Shown here: one piece after another, positions 27,059 through 34,726 of the stretch
How positions within the stretch are numbered: the stretch's first letter is position 1
Layout of the letters: each line of letters begins with the position of its first letter
NCBI RefSeq assembly: GCF_900108515.1
Contig: NZ_FNWW01000005.1
Location: 62,001 to 126,000, forward strand
Source of the DNA: Halobacillus karajensis
Lineage (GTDB): Bacteria > Bacillota > Bacilli > Bacillales > Halobacillaceae
Reading direction: 5' to 3'
Length of the DNA stretch: 64,000 bases
The notes under the pieces: generated by a model
Told to the model about the DNA's origin: nothing
Database searches by the model: none
The model's input: only the letters and a program-made list of their open reading frames with translations
Position numbers and translations under genes: made by a program

Positions 27059-28088
27059 ACAGCGAATCGGTCCTGACCATCCTCCATTCATCATTGCGGA
27101 AATGTCAGGGAATCACAATCACTCCCTTGATCGTGCTCTGGAAATTGTGGAGAAGGCAGCATCAGCTGGTGCTCATGCCCTGAAAGTCCAGACATATACA
27201 GCAGATACGATGACTCTCAATCATAAAGGGGACGAATTTCAAATCAGAGATGGAGAAAGTCTTTGGAAAGGAAAGAGTCTCTACGAACTTTATCAGGAAG
27301 CTTACACCCCCTGGGAGTGGCATGCAAAAATCTTTGACCGATGCCGTGAGTTGGGGATGATTGGATTTAGTACACCGTTTGATGAATCATCGGTCGACTT
27401 TTTAGAAAGCCTGCACGTTCCCATGTATAAAATTGCCTCCTTTGAAAATACAGATTTGCCTTTAATACGGAAAGTGGCGAAGACAGGTAAGCCTGTCATC
27501 ATCTCGACAGGAATGGCGACGGCGGGTGAAATTGCTGAGATGGCAGAAGCTTTCGAATCAGCCGGAGGAAAGGAGCTTATCCTGCTGAAATGCACAAGCA
27601 GTTATCCGGCTACACCGGAGAACTCGAATATAGCTACCATCCCTCATCTGAAAGATTTGTTTTCGTGCCAGGTTGGTTTGTCCGATCATACCCTTGGCAC
27701 AGGTGTGGCGGTGGCAAGTGTGGCCCTCGGTGCAACGGTTGTGGAGAAACACTTTACCCTAGCGCGTAAAGATGGAGGCGTAGATGCACAATTTTCGCTA
27801 GAGCCGGAGGAAATGAGAGCACTAGTCGAAGAAACCAAACGGGCATGGCAGGCACTCGGAAAGGTGAATTATGGCCCAACCACCAGTGAAAAATCATCAG
27901 GGAAGTACCGGCGGTCTTTATATATTACAAAAGACTTAAAGGCAGGAGAAACATTGACGGAAGACAATTTCCGCGCAATCCGGCCCGGATATGGATTACC
28001 CCCTAAGTATTATGAAGTACTTTTAGGAAAAAAAGTGAATGCCGATATAAAACGAGGGACTCCCATGTCTTGGGATCTTATTGGTTAG
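27039..28088 (+). CDS. pseI: Pseudaminic acid synthase
   Basis: This 349-residue NeuB-family enzyme condenses the free 2,4-diacetamido sugar with phosphoenolpyruvate. The TIM-barrel part contains FIIAEMSGNHNHSLDRA, ALKVQTYTADTMT, FSTPFDESSVDFL, YKIASFENTDLPL and VEKHFTLARKDGGVDAQF. The C-terminal 60 residues are a SAF/antifreeze-like domain (RSLYITKDLKAGETLTEDN) that caps the active site of the partner subunit. SGNHNHSLDRA and the spacing fit PseI/SpsE rather than NeuB proper. It overlaps pseH by 20 bases and is preceded by AAAAAGGAGG. Confidence 0.93.
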   Translation: MEIHIGEQRIGPDHPPFIIAEMSGNHNHSLDRALEIVEKAASAGAHALKVQTYTADTMTLNHKGDEFQIRDGESLWKGKSLYELYQEAYTPWEWHAKIFDRCRELGMIGFSTPFDESSVDFLESLHVPMYKIASFENTDLPLIRKVAKTGKPVIISTGMATAGEIAEMAEAFESAGGKELILLKCTSSYPATPENSNIATIPHLKDLFSCQVGLSDHTLGTGVAVASVALGATVVEKHFTLARKDGGVDAQFSLEPEEMRALVEETKRAWQALGKVNYGPTTSEKSSGKYRRSLYITKDLKAGETLTEDNFRAIRPGYGLPPKYYEVLLGKKVNADIKRGTPMSWDLIG

Positions 28089-28104
28089 TATAGGAGGTGA
28101 GCCG

Positions 28105-28839
28105 ATGAAAGTCATAGCTATTGTTCAGGCACGAATGGGTTCGACAAGGCTTCCGGGAAAGGTTTTAAAACAAGTAAATGGGAAACCTTTATTGGAGTAC
28201 CAGATTGAAAGAATGAAAAGATCGAAGAGGATTGACCAACTTGTGATCAGCACATCGAAGAGGTCCTTGGATGACCCGATCATTGATTTGTGTCGGGATT
28301 TGGACGTTGATACCTTCCGTGGGTCGGAGCGGGATGTTTTAGGGAGGTTCTATGAAACGTGTGCGTACTATAAGGCAGACGCTGTTGTCAGGCTGACAGC
28401 AGATTGTCCATTAATCGATCCGGCTGTCATCGATAAAGTCATCCAATACTTCTTAAATCATTATCCCCGCTACATGTATGTTTCCAACACAAGAAAACGC
28501 TCCTACCCAAGAGGGATGGACACAGAAGTGTTCACATATGAAGTCCTCAAGGATGCCTACATGAATGCTAACTCTCCCCATGATCTTGAACACGTGACCC
28601 CTTTTATTGTGAATCGGATCGGAGCCTTGGGGATAGCCCAGGTTTCGCACCATTCCGATGAAAGTCACCACCGTTGGACGGTTGATACGCCAGAGGATTT
28701 TCAATTTGTCTCGAAGGTTCTTAAGCACCTGTACCCAAAAAGTCCAGCGTTTACTTTCGAAGATACATTGAAGATCTTGGAAAGGAATCCCGATTGGTTG
28801 GAGATTAATCGCCAAGTCAAGCAGAAAGGGGATCCTTAA
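28105..28839 (+). CDS. CMP-sugar synthetase of the SpsF type
   Basis: This 244-residue nucleotidyltransferase starts MKVIAIVQARMGSTRLPGK, the CTP-binding signature, and has RLTADCPLIDPAVID and RWTVDTPEDFQFV. Such SpsF-type proteins activate nonulosonic acids to the CMP form, or are annotated as acylneuraminate cytidylyltransferases or glycosyltransferases. As the last catalytic gene after pseI it should play the PseF role and make CMP-pseudaminic acid. The ATG at 28105 follows TAGGAGGTGA. Upstream in-frame codons to 28081 overlap pseI and lack a site. Confidence 0.8.
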   Translation: MKVIAIVQARMGSTRLPGKVLKQVNGKPLLEYQIERMKRSKRIDQLVISTSKRSLDDPIIDLCRDLDVDTFRGSERDVLGRFYETCAYYKADAVVRLTADCPLIDPAVIDKVIQYFLNHYPRYMYVSNTRKRSYPRGMDTEVFTYEVLKDAYMNANSPHDLEHVTPFIVNRIGALGIAQVSHHSDESHHRWTVDTPEDFQFVSKVLKHLYPKSPAFTFEDTLKILERNPDWLEINRQVKQKGDP

Positions 28840-28893
28840 TCCGCTTAAAAGAAAGGGATGTGAAGGAGATGAGTTTAAAAAGGGTGGATGGTT

Positions 28894-29601
28894 GTGGCAG
28901 TTCCAAGAGGGTTTAGTGCCTTAGAAAGTTCTGCAGAGATAGTGAATATTCCCTTGGCGATGTGCTGTGACTGGCAAGGTTTTACCTACACAAAGAGCGG
29001 GTGGCATTATTTTGGTGAGATGCTGAGAGAGTATAAAGTGAAACCTAAAATCAATTACCGAGATTCTATTTTAAAGAAGTATTATGACAATTATCAGCCA
29101 AAGTCCACGTTTGAATGTTTCTTATGTGAAGAAGAGTATGATCCTCTTCGGCATTCTACCCCATGGGTGCCGCTTCCATGGGAAAGCTCCTTTCAAGTAA
29201 GTCTTTCAGATAATCAGCATTTCGGTCCCAATTCCAATACTTTCATTAGAAAAGAGTTTGTGCGAACCATTTCGCTTTATCACAGGTTGGAAGCTCAAGG
29301 ATATCAGCCACAGAAAAATAAAGATGGATATATCCGTGGGCATTTCTTAAAAAAGGGGAAGAATTATCGATTCAAAGTTTCCGCGGGGCAGCATAGAATG
29401 GCGGTATTAGGAGTGATCGGTCAAAAAGATCTCAATGTTAAAATCCAGCCGTATTGGAAAAGAATTATCGATATTCGGCACATTCATCATTGGGAGCATG
29501 TCAAAAATGGGACTTATAGTGAAAAGGCAGCTAGAAAAATATTTAACTTCTATTTTGAAACAACAGGAATAGAAAAAGCTGAAAAATACGGGTTGCTTTA
29601 A
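28894..29601 (+). CDS. Unassigned protein with possible ParB/sulfiredoxin-like motif
   Basis: This 236-residue soluble protein is not one I recognise. Aligning it by eye with the N-terminal half of the next protein gives long shared blocks: DWQGFTYT, SGWHYFGE, YQPKSTFECFLCEE, WVPLPW, NTFIRKEF, IRGHFLKKGKNYRF and GQHRMAVL. The last, G-x-H-R followed by a hydrophobic helix, resembles the ATP/phosphate loop of ParB/sulfiredoxin-fold proteins (G-x-R-R or G-H-x-R), some of which are small-molecule kinases. I chose GTG 28894 over ATG 28888 because AAAGGGTGG lies seven bases ahead and the start then matches the paralogue (AVPRGFSALE beside TIPTGVEALD). It follows the pse genes closely. Confidence 0.65.
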   Translation: MAVPRGFSALESSAEIVNIPLAMCCDWQGFTYTKSGWHYFGEMLREYKVKPKINYRDSILKKYYDNYQPKSTFECFLCEEEYDPLRHSTPWVPLPWESSFQVSLSDNQHFGPNSNTFIRKEFVRTISLYHRLEAQGYQPQKNKDGYIRGHFLKKGKNYRFKVSAGQHRMAVLGVIGQKDLNVKIQPYWKRIIDIRHIHHWEHVKNGTYSEKAARKIFNFYFETTGIEKAEKYGLL

Positions 29602-29620
29602 GGAGGGAGAAATCTGGGAT

Positions 29621-30937
29621 ATGACAATACCAACAGGGGTGGAGGCTTTGGATAGTACTTCTCCAACGGTTATGGTCCCTTTAGATAAATGTGTGGATTG
29701 GCAAGGGTTCACCTATACGGCAAAAGGTTGGCACTATTTGTGTGAGACAATCAAAGAATATAGAAAGAAACCGAAAATCACTTATCGACACTCGATTCTC
29801 TATCAATACTATTCTCTTTACCAACCAAAATCGATGTTTGAATGTCTGATGTGTGAAGATGCTTATGATCCGGTGAATAGTGATGGACCCTGGGTGCCTT
29901 TACCGTGGGGGATGGGACATCGGCGTGTCCCTGAAGAAGGCAATCAACATTATGGACCTAATACCAAAACATTCATTAGAAAAGAGTTTAAGAGATTGGT
30001 TCATATTTACGAAAAATTAAAAGAAGAAGGTTATCAGCCTACTCACCATCATGATGGGTTCATAAAAGGTCATTTCCTTAAGAAGGGAAGGGATTACCGT
30101 TTTTTAATTACGGGAGGTCAGCACCGCATCGCTGCTTTAGCCATGTTAGGGTATGAATCTATTCTGGCGAGAATTCCACCCCGAAGAAAGAGAGTGATCG
30201 ATCTAGAGGACATGATGGGGTGGGACCAAGTCGTGAACGGGAATTACCCACCAGAAGTGGCCACACATGTATTTCATATGTACTTTGATTTGAATGGAAG
30301 GGAAAAAGCATCCTTATATGGGTTGGCAGACATGGACGAAAAGAAATATTTTCTTAGGGGGAATCGGTTCGTGTATCAGGATATTTGGGTGAAAGGGAAA
30401 CTTGTCAAGAAAGGTCAAAGGGAGTGTGCAAACAGGTATGAAAAGGTTAAAGAAAAAATGAAGGAATGGGATGATCGGTTTACCGTTCTTGACCTCGGAG
30501 CTAACAATGGCTATTTTTCTTATCGAATAGCGGAGGATTTCCAAGTTCCAGTGACAATGATTGAAGCGAAAAAAGAAGCCCGGAAAATTTATGATAGGAA
30601 TGAAAATCCTCACGTAACGCTCATAAACCGACGGGTGGATGTAAAAGAATTGAAGGAACTTTGTGAAAAACAGAAATTTGGTGTAGTTCTCGCTTTGAGT
30701 GTCCTGCACCATTTCGATAACTATGAGGAGGTTATCGATGTACTATTTGCTCATTCCAAACATTTATTTATTGAATCTTCGGCACTGGAAGAGGCAGAAG
30801 GTGGATGTAGAGATCATACGGTGGAAGGAATCCATAAGCTTTTACAAGCTAAAAAACCTGAGACTTTGACGTATACAGATAATATCAGGGGACTTGGAAA
30901 GCGCCCCCTTATGTATTTTAATAATCAGATAGGATAA
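29621..30937 (+). CDS. Possible ParB-like domain joined to SAM methyltransferase
   Basis: This 438-residue protein has two parts. Residues 1 to about 225 repeat the preceding protein (DWQGFTYTAKGWHYL, YQPKSMFECLMCED, GGQHRIAALAMLG). Residues about 270-438 form a class I methyltransferase: VLDLGANNGYFSYRIAED is the SAM-binding loop and first helix, TMIEAKKEA the acidic end of strand 2, and LALSVLHHFDNYEE the post-I region. It may methylate a sugar of the surface glycan, as often happens in such clusters, with the N-terminal half as recognition or second catalytic domain. The start follows AAGGAGGGAG by twelve bases. A terminator follows, so this ends the operon. Confidence 0.7.
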   Translation: MTIPTGVEALDSTSPTVMVPLDKCVDWQGFTYTAKGWHYLCETIKEYRKKPKITYRHSILYQYYSLYQPKSMFECLMCEDAYDPVNSDGPWVPLPWGMGHRRVPEEGNQHYGPNTKTFIRKEFKRLVHIYEKLKEEGYQPTHHHDGFIKGHFLKKGRDYRFLITGGQHRIAALAMLGYESILARIPPRRKRVIDLEDMMGWDQVVNGNYPPEVATHVFHMYFDLNGREKASLYGLADMDEKKYFLRGNRFVYQDIWVKGKLVKKGQRECANRYEKVKEKMKEWDDRFTVLDLGANNGYFSYRIAEDFQVPVTMIEAKKEARKIYDRNENPHVTLINRRVDVKELKELCEKQKFGVVLALSVLHHFDNYEEVIDVLFAHSKHLFIESSALEEAEGGCRDHTVEGIHKLLQAKKPETLTYTDNIRGLGKRPLMYFNNQIG

Positions 30938-30941
30938 TGAC

Positions 30942-30978
30942 TCCCCTTTACTGGATACTTTTCCGGATAAAGGGGTTT
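30942..30978 (+). terminator. Terminator of the surface-glycan operon
   Basis: CCCCTTTA and TAAAGGGG pair, with an inner TGGA/TCCG element, followed by TTTTG. Confidence 0.8.
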
Positions 30979-31060
30979 TGCCTCTCATCATATTTTCACA
31001 CCTCTGTTTTATACTTGGAACAACGAAGGTAGATCTTTCGAGAAGGAATGGAGGGAATCA

Positions 31061-31668
31061 ATGATTATACAGCCTTTAATTTTGATCCGGGCAGCCGCCA
31101 TTGCAGTCGGTCTGGTGGTTTTTGGGGTTTTGCAGAATGACCATAGGAAAAAAGGATAGAAAGTTTTTTATCACTTATAATGACTTGGGTTCTTACTTTT
31201 ATTGCAGCAAAGCTTGTGACTAGGTGGGATCTTCTATTCGATTATCCTTTATCCATACTTTCCTACCCGGGCGGGACGAGAGAGTTGTATATTGCGACGA
31301 TTGCAACGGTCGTGTTTGAATGGCGCAAAAGGGATAAGCACAGTCATTTTGTGGATTCATCCTTCCTTATTTTTGTAACAAGCCTTTTAGGATTTGCGCT
31401 TTTAAGGCAGCTTATACTGGATCAGGGCCATTTGGTGGATATGCTTTTTGCTTTTGTATTATTTCTGCTGGTTGTATTAGTGAAGTGGGGCGTTGGGAAT
31501 ATTGCGATTGCTTCCTCTGTCGGGGTATTACTCGGCTTGGTTTACCGATCGCCAGAGCTTATGGGATACAGAATTGATGTATGGTTTTACATAATCATCA
31601 GTCTCCTTGTCTGGACATACATATGGTTAGGAAGCCAGAAGCTAAAGGATAATCGTAAGGGATGCTAA
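31061..31668 (+). pseudogene. Frameshifted multi-span membrane protein gene
   Basis: A good ribosome site (GAGGGA) precedes ATG 31061, which encodes 32 residues (one membrane span, then NDHRKKG) before TAG at 31157. A second frame, shifted by -1, runs to 31668 and encodes the remaining spans; its first ATG (31180) has no ribosome site. The frames meet at an A6 tract (31148-31153): one extra A would read HRKKRIESFLSLIMTW without a stop and give about 203 residues with six or so membrane spans. The family is not recognised. Either the gene is broken, the tract varies, or the read has an indel. The neighbours are glycan genes upstream and ccdA downstream. Confidence 0.6.
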
Positions 31669-31775
31669 AAACACGGAAACCTCTCTTAGTGGGACGAACG
31701 GTCTCGTTACTTGTGAAGCGGAATGGGTACCTCAAGCACTCTTCCCCCACAGGAATCACTATTCCAATCAGGTAG
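31662..31775 (+). other. Short open frame of unclear status
   Basis: ATG 31662 overlaps the end of the preceding membrane gene and opens 37 codons to TAG at 31773-31775, encoding RTVSLLVKRNGYLKHSSPTG near its end. GTAAGGG lies ahead. The basic, low-complexity sequence may be a decayed end of a larger gene, possibly a transposase, rather than a functional peptide. I could not identify it. The remaining bases to 31870 show nothing I recognise. Confidence 0.25.
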
Positions 31776-31870
31776 TGTAGGCTCTAATCGTAAAGTTGGA
31801 GAGCTTCCTTTCTACTTTCAAAATGAAAAGTCATACCAGTGTTTAACGATTTGATTTAAAAGGAGGGAAG

Positions 31871-32623
31871 ATGATGGGGAGTGATGTAACGGTTTGGCTC
31901 GCATTTGGTGCGGGGATTATTTCATTCTTATCCCCATGTACGCTGCCATTATTTCCTGCCTATTTATCTTATATTACAGGAATGAGTGTCAAAGAAATCA
32001 AAGAGGACCGACGTTTGAAGGTGAAGAGGAGAGTTTTGGTTCATTCCGTATTGTTTCTGCTTGGTGTTTCTTCTATATTTCTTGGCTTAGGAGTGGGAGC
32101 CTCGTATTTAGGGAATACGCTTCAACGTTTTTTAGCCGGCGAGACAGGGGTATTGCTTCAGCGAATGGCGGGTGTCTTTATTATATTGATGGGGCTTTTC
32201 GTCGCTGGCTGGTTGAAGATAGAGTGGTTGATGAAGACGAGACGGATAAATAGGAAACCAAAATCTTCTCTTAGTTCTCTAGGCACCTTTTTTGCCGGGG
32301 TAGGATTTGCGGCAGGTTGGACCCCTTGTATCGGTCCGGTTTTTGCATCGATATTGTTGCTGGCTGCCAGTAACCCAGCGCAAGGGACCTTATATACGAT
32401 CGTTTATGTGATTGGTTTCGCTCTTCCGTTTCTCGTGTTCTCCTTCTTTATTGGATCGACGAGGGCGATTTTGAAATATAGTGATCGAATTCTGAAAATA
32501 GGAGGAGTGGCGATGGTAATCGTCGGTGTTTTCCTATATACCGGTTATATGACCAGAATTTCGACTATGCTACTGAATTTGGTACAGGATACGTGGTTAT
32601 CCAATCTTGGAGTCCTACTTTAA
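31871..32623 (+). CDS. ccdA: Cytochrome c biogenesis/thiol-disulfide carrier CcdA
   Basis: This 250-residue membrane protein has six spans and the two reactive cysteines of the CcdA/DsbD-beta family in FLSPCTLPLFPAYLSYITG (span 1) and GWTPCIGPVFASI (span 4). CcdA moves reducing equivalents from cytoplasmic thioredoxin across the membrane to extracytoplasmic thioredoxin-like proteins used in cytochrome c or spore maturation. The start is ATG 31871 (or 31874) after AAAGGAGGGAAG. The TlpA-type gene 18 bases downstream is the likely electron acceptor. Confidence 0.9.
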   Translation: MMGSDVTVWLAFGAGIISFLSPCTLPLFPAYLSYITGMSVKEIKEDRRLKVKRRVLVHSVLFLLGVSSIFLGLGVGASYLGNTLQRFLAGETGVLLQRMAGVFIILMGLFVAGWLKIEWLMKTRRINRKPKSSLSSLGTFFAGVGFAAGWTPCIGPVFASILLLAASNPAQGTLYTIVYVIGFALPFLVFSFFIGSTRAILKYSDRILKIGGVAMVIVGVFLYTGYMTRISTMLLNLVQDTWLSNLGVLL

Positions 32624-32641
32624 TAAAAAAGGAGCAGAAGG

Positions 32642-33211
32642 ATGAAAAAATGGGGGATTATACTAATCATGGCTGTGCTGTTTGGCTGGGCCGCCTATGA
32701 TTTTGTTTCTAAAGAAAAGGGGCAGATCCAGGAACAGGTAACAGAAAATGGGGAGATGGCTGCAGAAAACTCAGCTACGGAAAAAGCAGCGGTGGGCTTG
32801 GAAAAAGGACAACAAGCCCCTGACTTCACCTTACAAACGTTAAGTGGCGAGGAAACATCGTTATCGGATTATCGTGGGAAGAAAGTGATGATCAATTTCT
32901 GGGCAACGTGGTGCCCGCCATGTCGTGCTGAAATGCCGGATATGCAAAAGTTTTCGGAAAAGGAAGATATCCAGATCCTTGCTGTTAATCTCACTGAAAC
33001 AGAGTCCAGTGTGAAGGGTGTCCAAGACTTTGCGGACGAGTTTGGATTAACCTTCCCAATCTTGCTAGATAAAGATGATTCTGTTGCCAATAAGTATGAA
33101 ATAAATCCGGTACCGACATCTATATTTGTCAACGAAGAAGGGAAAATCAGTTCAGTTATGCTAGGAGTCATGAATTACGATAGGATGGTACAAAGGCTGG
33201 AAGAAATGTAA
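32642..33211 (+). CDS. Membrane-anchored TlpA/ResA-like thiol-disulfide oxidoreductase
   Basis: This 189-residue protein has an uncleaved-looking N-terminal anchor (about 5-18), an acidic linker, and a thioredoxin-fold domain from about residue 55 with QAPDFTLQTLSGEE, FWATWCPPCRAEMPD and NPVPTSIFV (cis-Pro). The active site CPPC is Cys91-Cys94. ResA and TlpA proteins reduce apocytochrome c or other extracytoplasmic disulfides using electrons from CcdA. It forms a pair with the upstream ccdA. The ribosome site is AAAGGAGCAGAAGG. Confidence 0.88.
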   Translation: MKKWGIILIMAVLFGWAAYDFVSKEKGQIQEQVTENGEMAAENSATEKAAVGLEKGQQAPDFTLQTLSGEETSLSDYRGKKVMINFWATWCPPCRAEMPDMQKFSEKEDIQILAVNLTETESSVKGVQDFADEFGLTFPILLDKDDSVANKYEINPVPTSIFVNEEGKISSVMLGVMNYDRMVQRLEEM

Positions 33212-33336
33212 GGGTGATCTTATAAGAAGACTAATTGTAAAAGATGACCGGAAAATAAAAAGAATGTCGAAAGTTATGGGAGTCATATCGAAGTAGAGAC
33301 GATCGGAACCAGTCCTTTTTTGTTTGTTTGCCAGTT

Positions 33337-33368
33337 AAAGCGTAGACGTTTATCGTCTGCGCTTTTTG
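33337..33368 (+). terminator. Rho-independent terminator of the ccdA unit
   Basis: AAAGCGTAGACG and CGTCTGCGCTTT pair around TTTAT, followed by TTG. It lies 126 bases after the tlpA-like stop; the bases between hold no gene I can see. Confidence 0.85.
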
Positions 33369-33421
33369 TCTTGGAAAATAATAGGAAGAAACACTTATAA
33401 ATAGCAATGAAGCTTATACGC

Positions 33422-33452
33422 ATAAATAAAGCCCCAGCATTATGCTGAGGCC
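33422..33452 (-). terminator. Minus-strand terminator-like hairpin
   Basis: The arms GCCcCAGCA and TGCTGaGGC (33431-33451) pair around TTA, and on the minus strand the stem is followed by TTTATTTATG. No minus-strand protein gene lies upstream of it. Confidence 0.5.
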
Positions 33453-33497
33453 CTGCCACCTATCCCTATACAAACCTTCGTCTCTTTTGGATCATTT

Positions 33498-33530
33498 TAT
33501 CTTTAATTAAGATGGCTCAAATTAAAGATA
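33498..33530. repeat. Perfect 11-bp inverted repeat
   Basis: TATCTTTAATT (33498-33508) and AATTAAAGATA (33520-33530) are separated by 11 bases. On the minus strand, TTGAGC-N15-TAAAAT runs through it, so it could be an operator for a short minus-strand RNA. Confidence 0.45.
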
Positions 33531-33675
33531 CCATAAAAAGTCATGAAAGTTAACCATTTTTTGAAAAATCATCCTCTGAGATGAAGGCCCGATTCAACTT
33601 TTCTCGACCATTTTTTTATCGAATGTTTGTGAAATCATGACCGGATTCCCGACAACGTGCAATAGGTATAATCCT

Positions 33676-33704
33676 TTGTCCAGTGCTTTAGCTTATAGTA
33701 TAGT
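33676..33704 (+). promoter_or_regulatory. SigA-type promoter of the moxR operon
   Basis: TTGTCC (33676-33681) and TATAGT (33699-33704) are 17 bases apart, 57 bases upstream of the moxR start. Confidence 0.5.
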
Positions 33705-33760
33705 TAGGATGAGCTTGATTATTCTGAAAATATAAACGCAGGGAGAAAGGGGTGCGCCAA

Positions 33761-34726
33761 ATGACTCAACAAACATTTTTGTATCAGCCAAAAATATCGG
33801 AGGTACTTAAAAATATGAGGAAAGTCATGATTGGGAAGGAAGAACCAGCCATGTTAAGTCTTGTTGCTTTGCTGGCAAAAGGTCATGTGCTTTTGGAGGA
33901 TGTGCCGGGTGTCGGAAAGACGATGCTTGTCAAAACACTGGCCAGATCCTTGGATTGTGATTTCAAACGAATTCAATTCACACCAGATCTGCTTCCTTCT
34001 GACGTGACGGGTGTATCTATATATAATCCGAAAAATATGGAATTTGAGTTTCGTCCAGGTCCGATCCTCGGGCATATTGTATTAGCAGATGAAATTAACC
34101 GCACTTCACCGAAAACCCAGTCGGCATTACTGGAAGGAATGGAGGAGGCGAGTATTACTGTGGATGGAAATACCGTTCCGCTCCCTGATCCTTTCTTCGT
34201 AATGGCGACACAAAACCCAATTGAATATGAAGGGACGTACCCATTACCCGAAGCGCAACTCGATCGTTTTCTAATCAAAATGAAGATGGGCTATCCCACA
34301 GCGAAACAGGAAATGGAAATGCTGGCACGGTCATCGAACAGACATCCCATTGAGGATATTGCAGCCGTGCTTACCCGTGATGATCTTGTCAGCCTGCAAA
34401 GTGAGGTAGCGGATGTATATGTGGACAGAACCGTCCATCGATATATCATTGATCTCGTCACAGGGACAAGAGAACAGGGGGGAGTATTTCTCGGAGTCAG
34501 TCCGCGTGGTTCGATTGCTTTAATGAAAGCAGCGAAAGCTTATGCATTCATTCATGATCGTGATTATGTCGTCCCTGACGATGTGCAATATTTGGCTCCT
34601 TTTGTACTTGCTCACCGGATGATTCTAACCTCTGAGGCAAGGTTTGAAGGGGAGACGGCGGAATCCATGATCGAACATCTTCTATCAGCCACTTCCATCC
34701 CTGTTAAGAGGAATATCAGTGAATGA
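33761..34726 (+). CDS. MoxR-family AAA ATPase
   Basis: This 321-residue AAA+ protein has the Walker A motif GVGKTMLVKT (about residues 50-60), Walker B LADEINR, sensor 1 ATQNP and an arginine finger region LDRF. MoxR proteins act as chaperones for partner proteins, usually those of the DUF58/von Willebrand type encoded beside them. That is the arrangement here. The start is ATG 33761, behind AAAGGGG, rather than GTG 33752. It ends in an ATGA overlap with the DUF58 gene. Confidence 0.88.
   Translation: MTQQTFLYQPKISEVLKNMRKVMIGKEEPAMLSLVALLAKGHVLLEDVPGVGKTMLVKTLARSLDCDFKRIQFTPDLLPSDVTGVSIYNPKNMEFEFRPGPILGHIVLADEINRTSPKTQSALLEGMEEASITVDGNTVPLPDPFFVMATQNPIEYEGTYPLPEAQLDRFLIKMKMGYPTAKQEMEMLARSSNRHPIEDIAAVLTRDDLVSLQSEVADVYVDRTVHRYIIDLVTGTREQGGVFLGVSPRGSIALMKAAKAYAFIHDRDYVVPDDVQYLAPFVLAHRMILTSEARFEGETAESMIEHLLSATSIPVKRNISE

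Larger units (their letters stand above)
33369..33675. other. Gene-free stretch with minus-strand signals
   Basis: No protein gene is visible here. The stretch holds a minus-strand terminator-like hairpin, an 11-bp inverted repeat and an AT-rich promoter-like sequence between them (listed separately). Together these suggest a short minus-strand transcript. Confidence 0.4.

Noticed and set aside
28869-28920. Short frame MSLKRVDGCGSSKRV before 28894
   Set aside because: Only 16 codons, with the ribosome-like AAGGAG touching the ATG; more likely leader sequence of the next gene.
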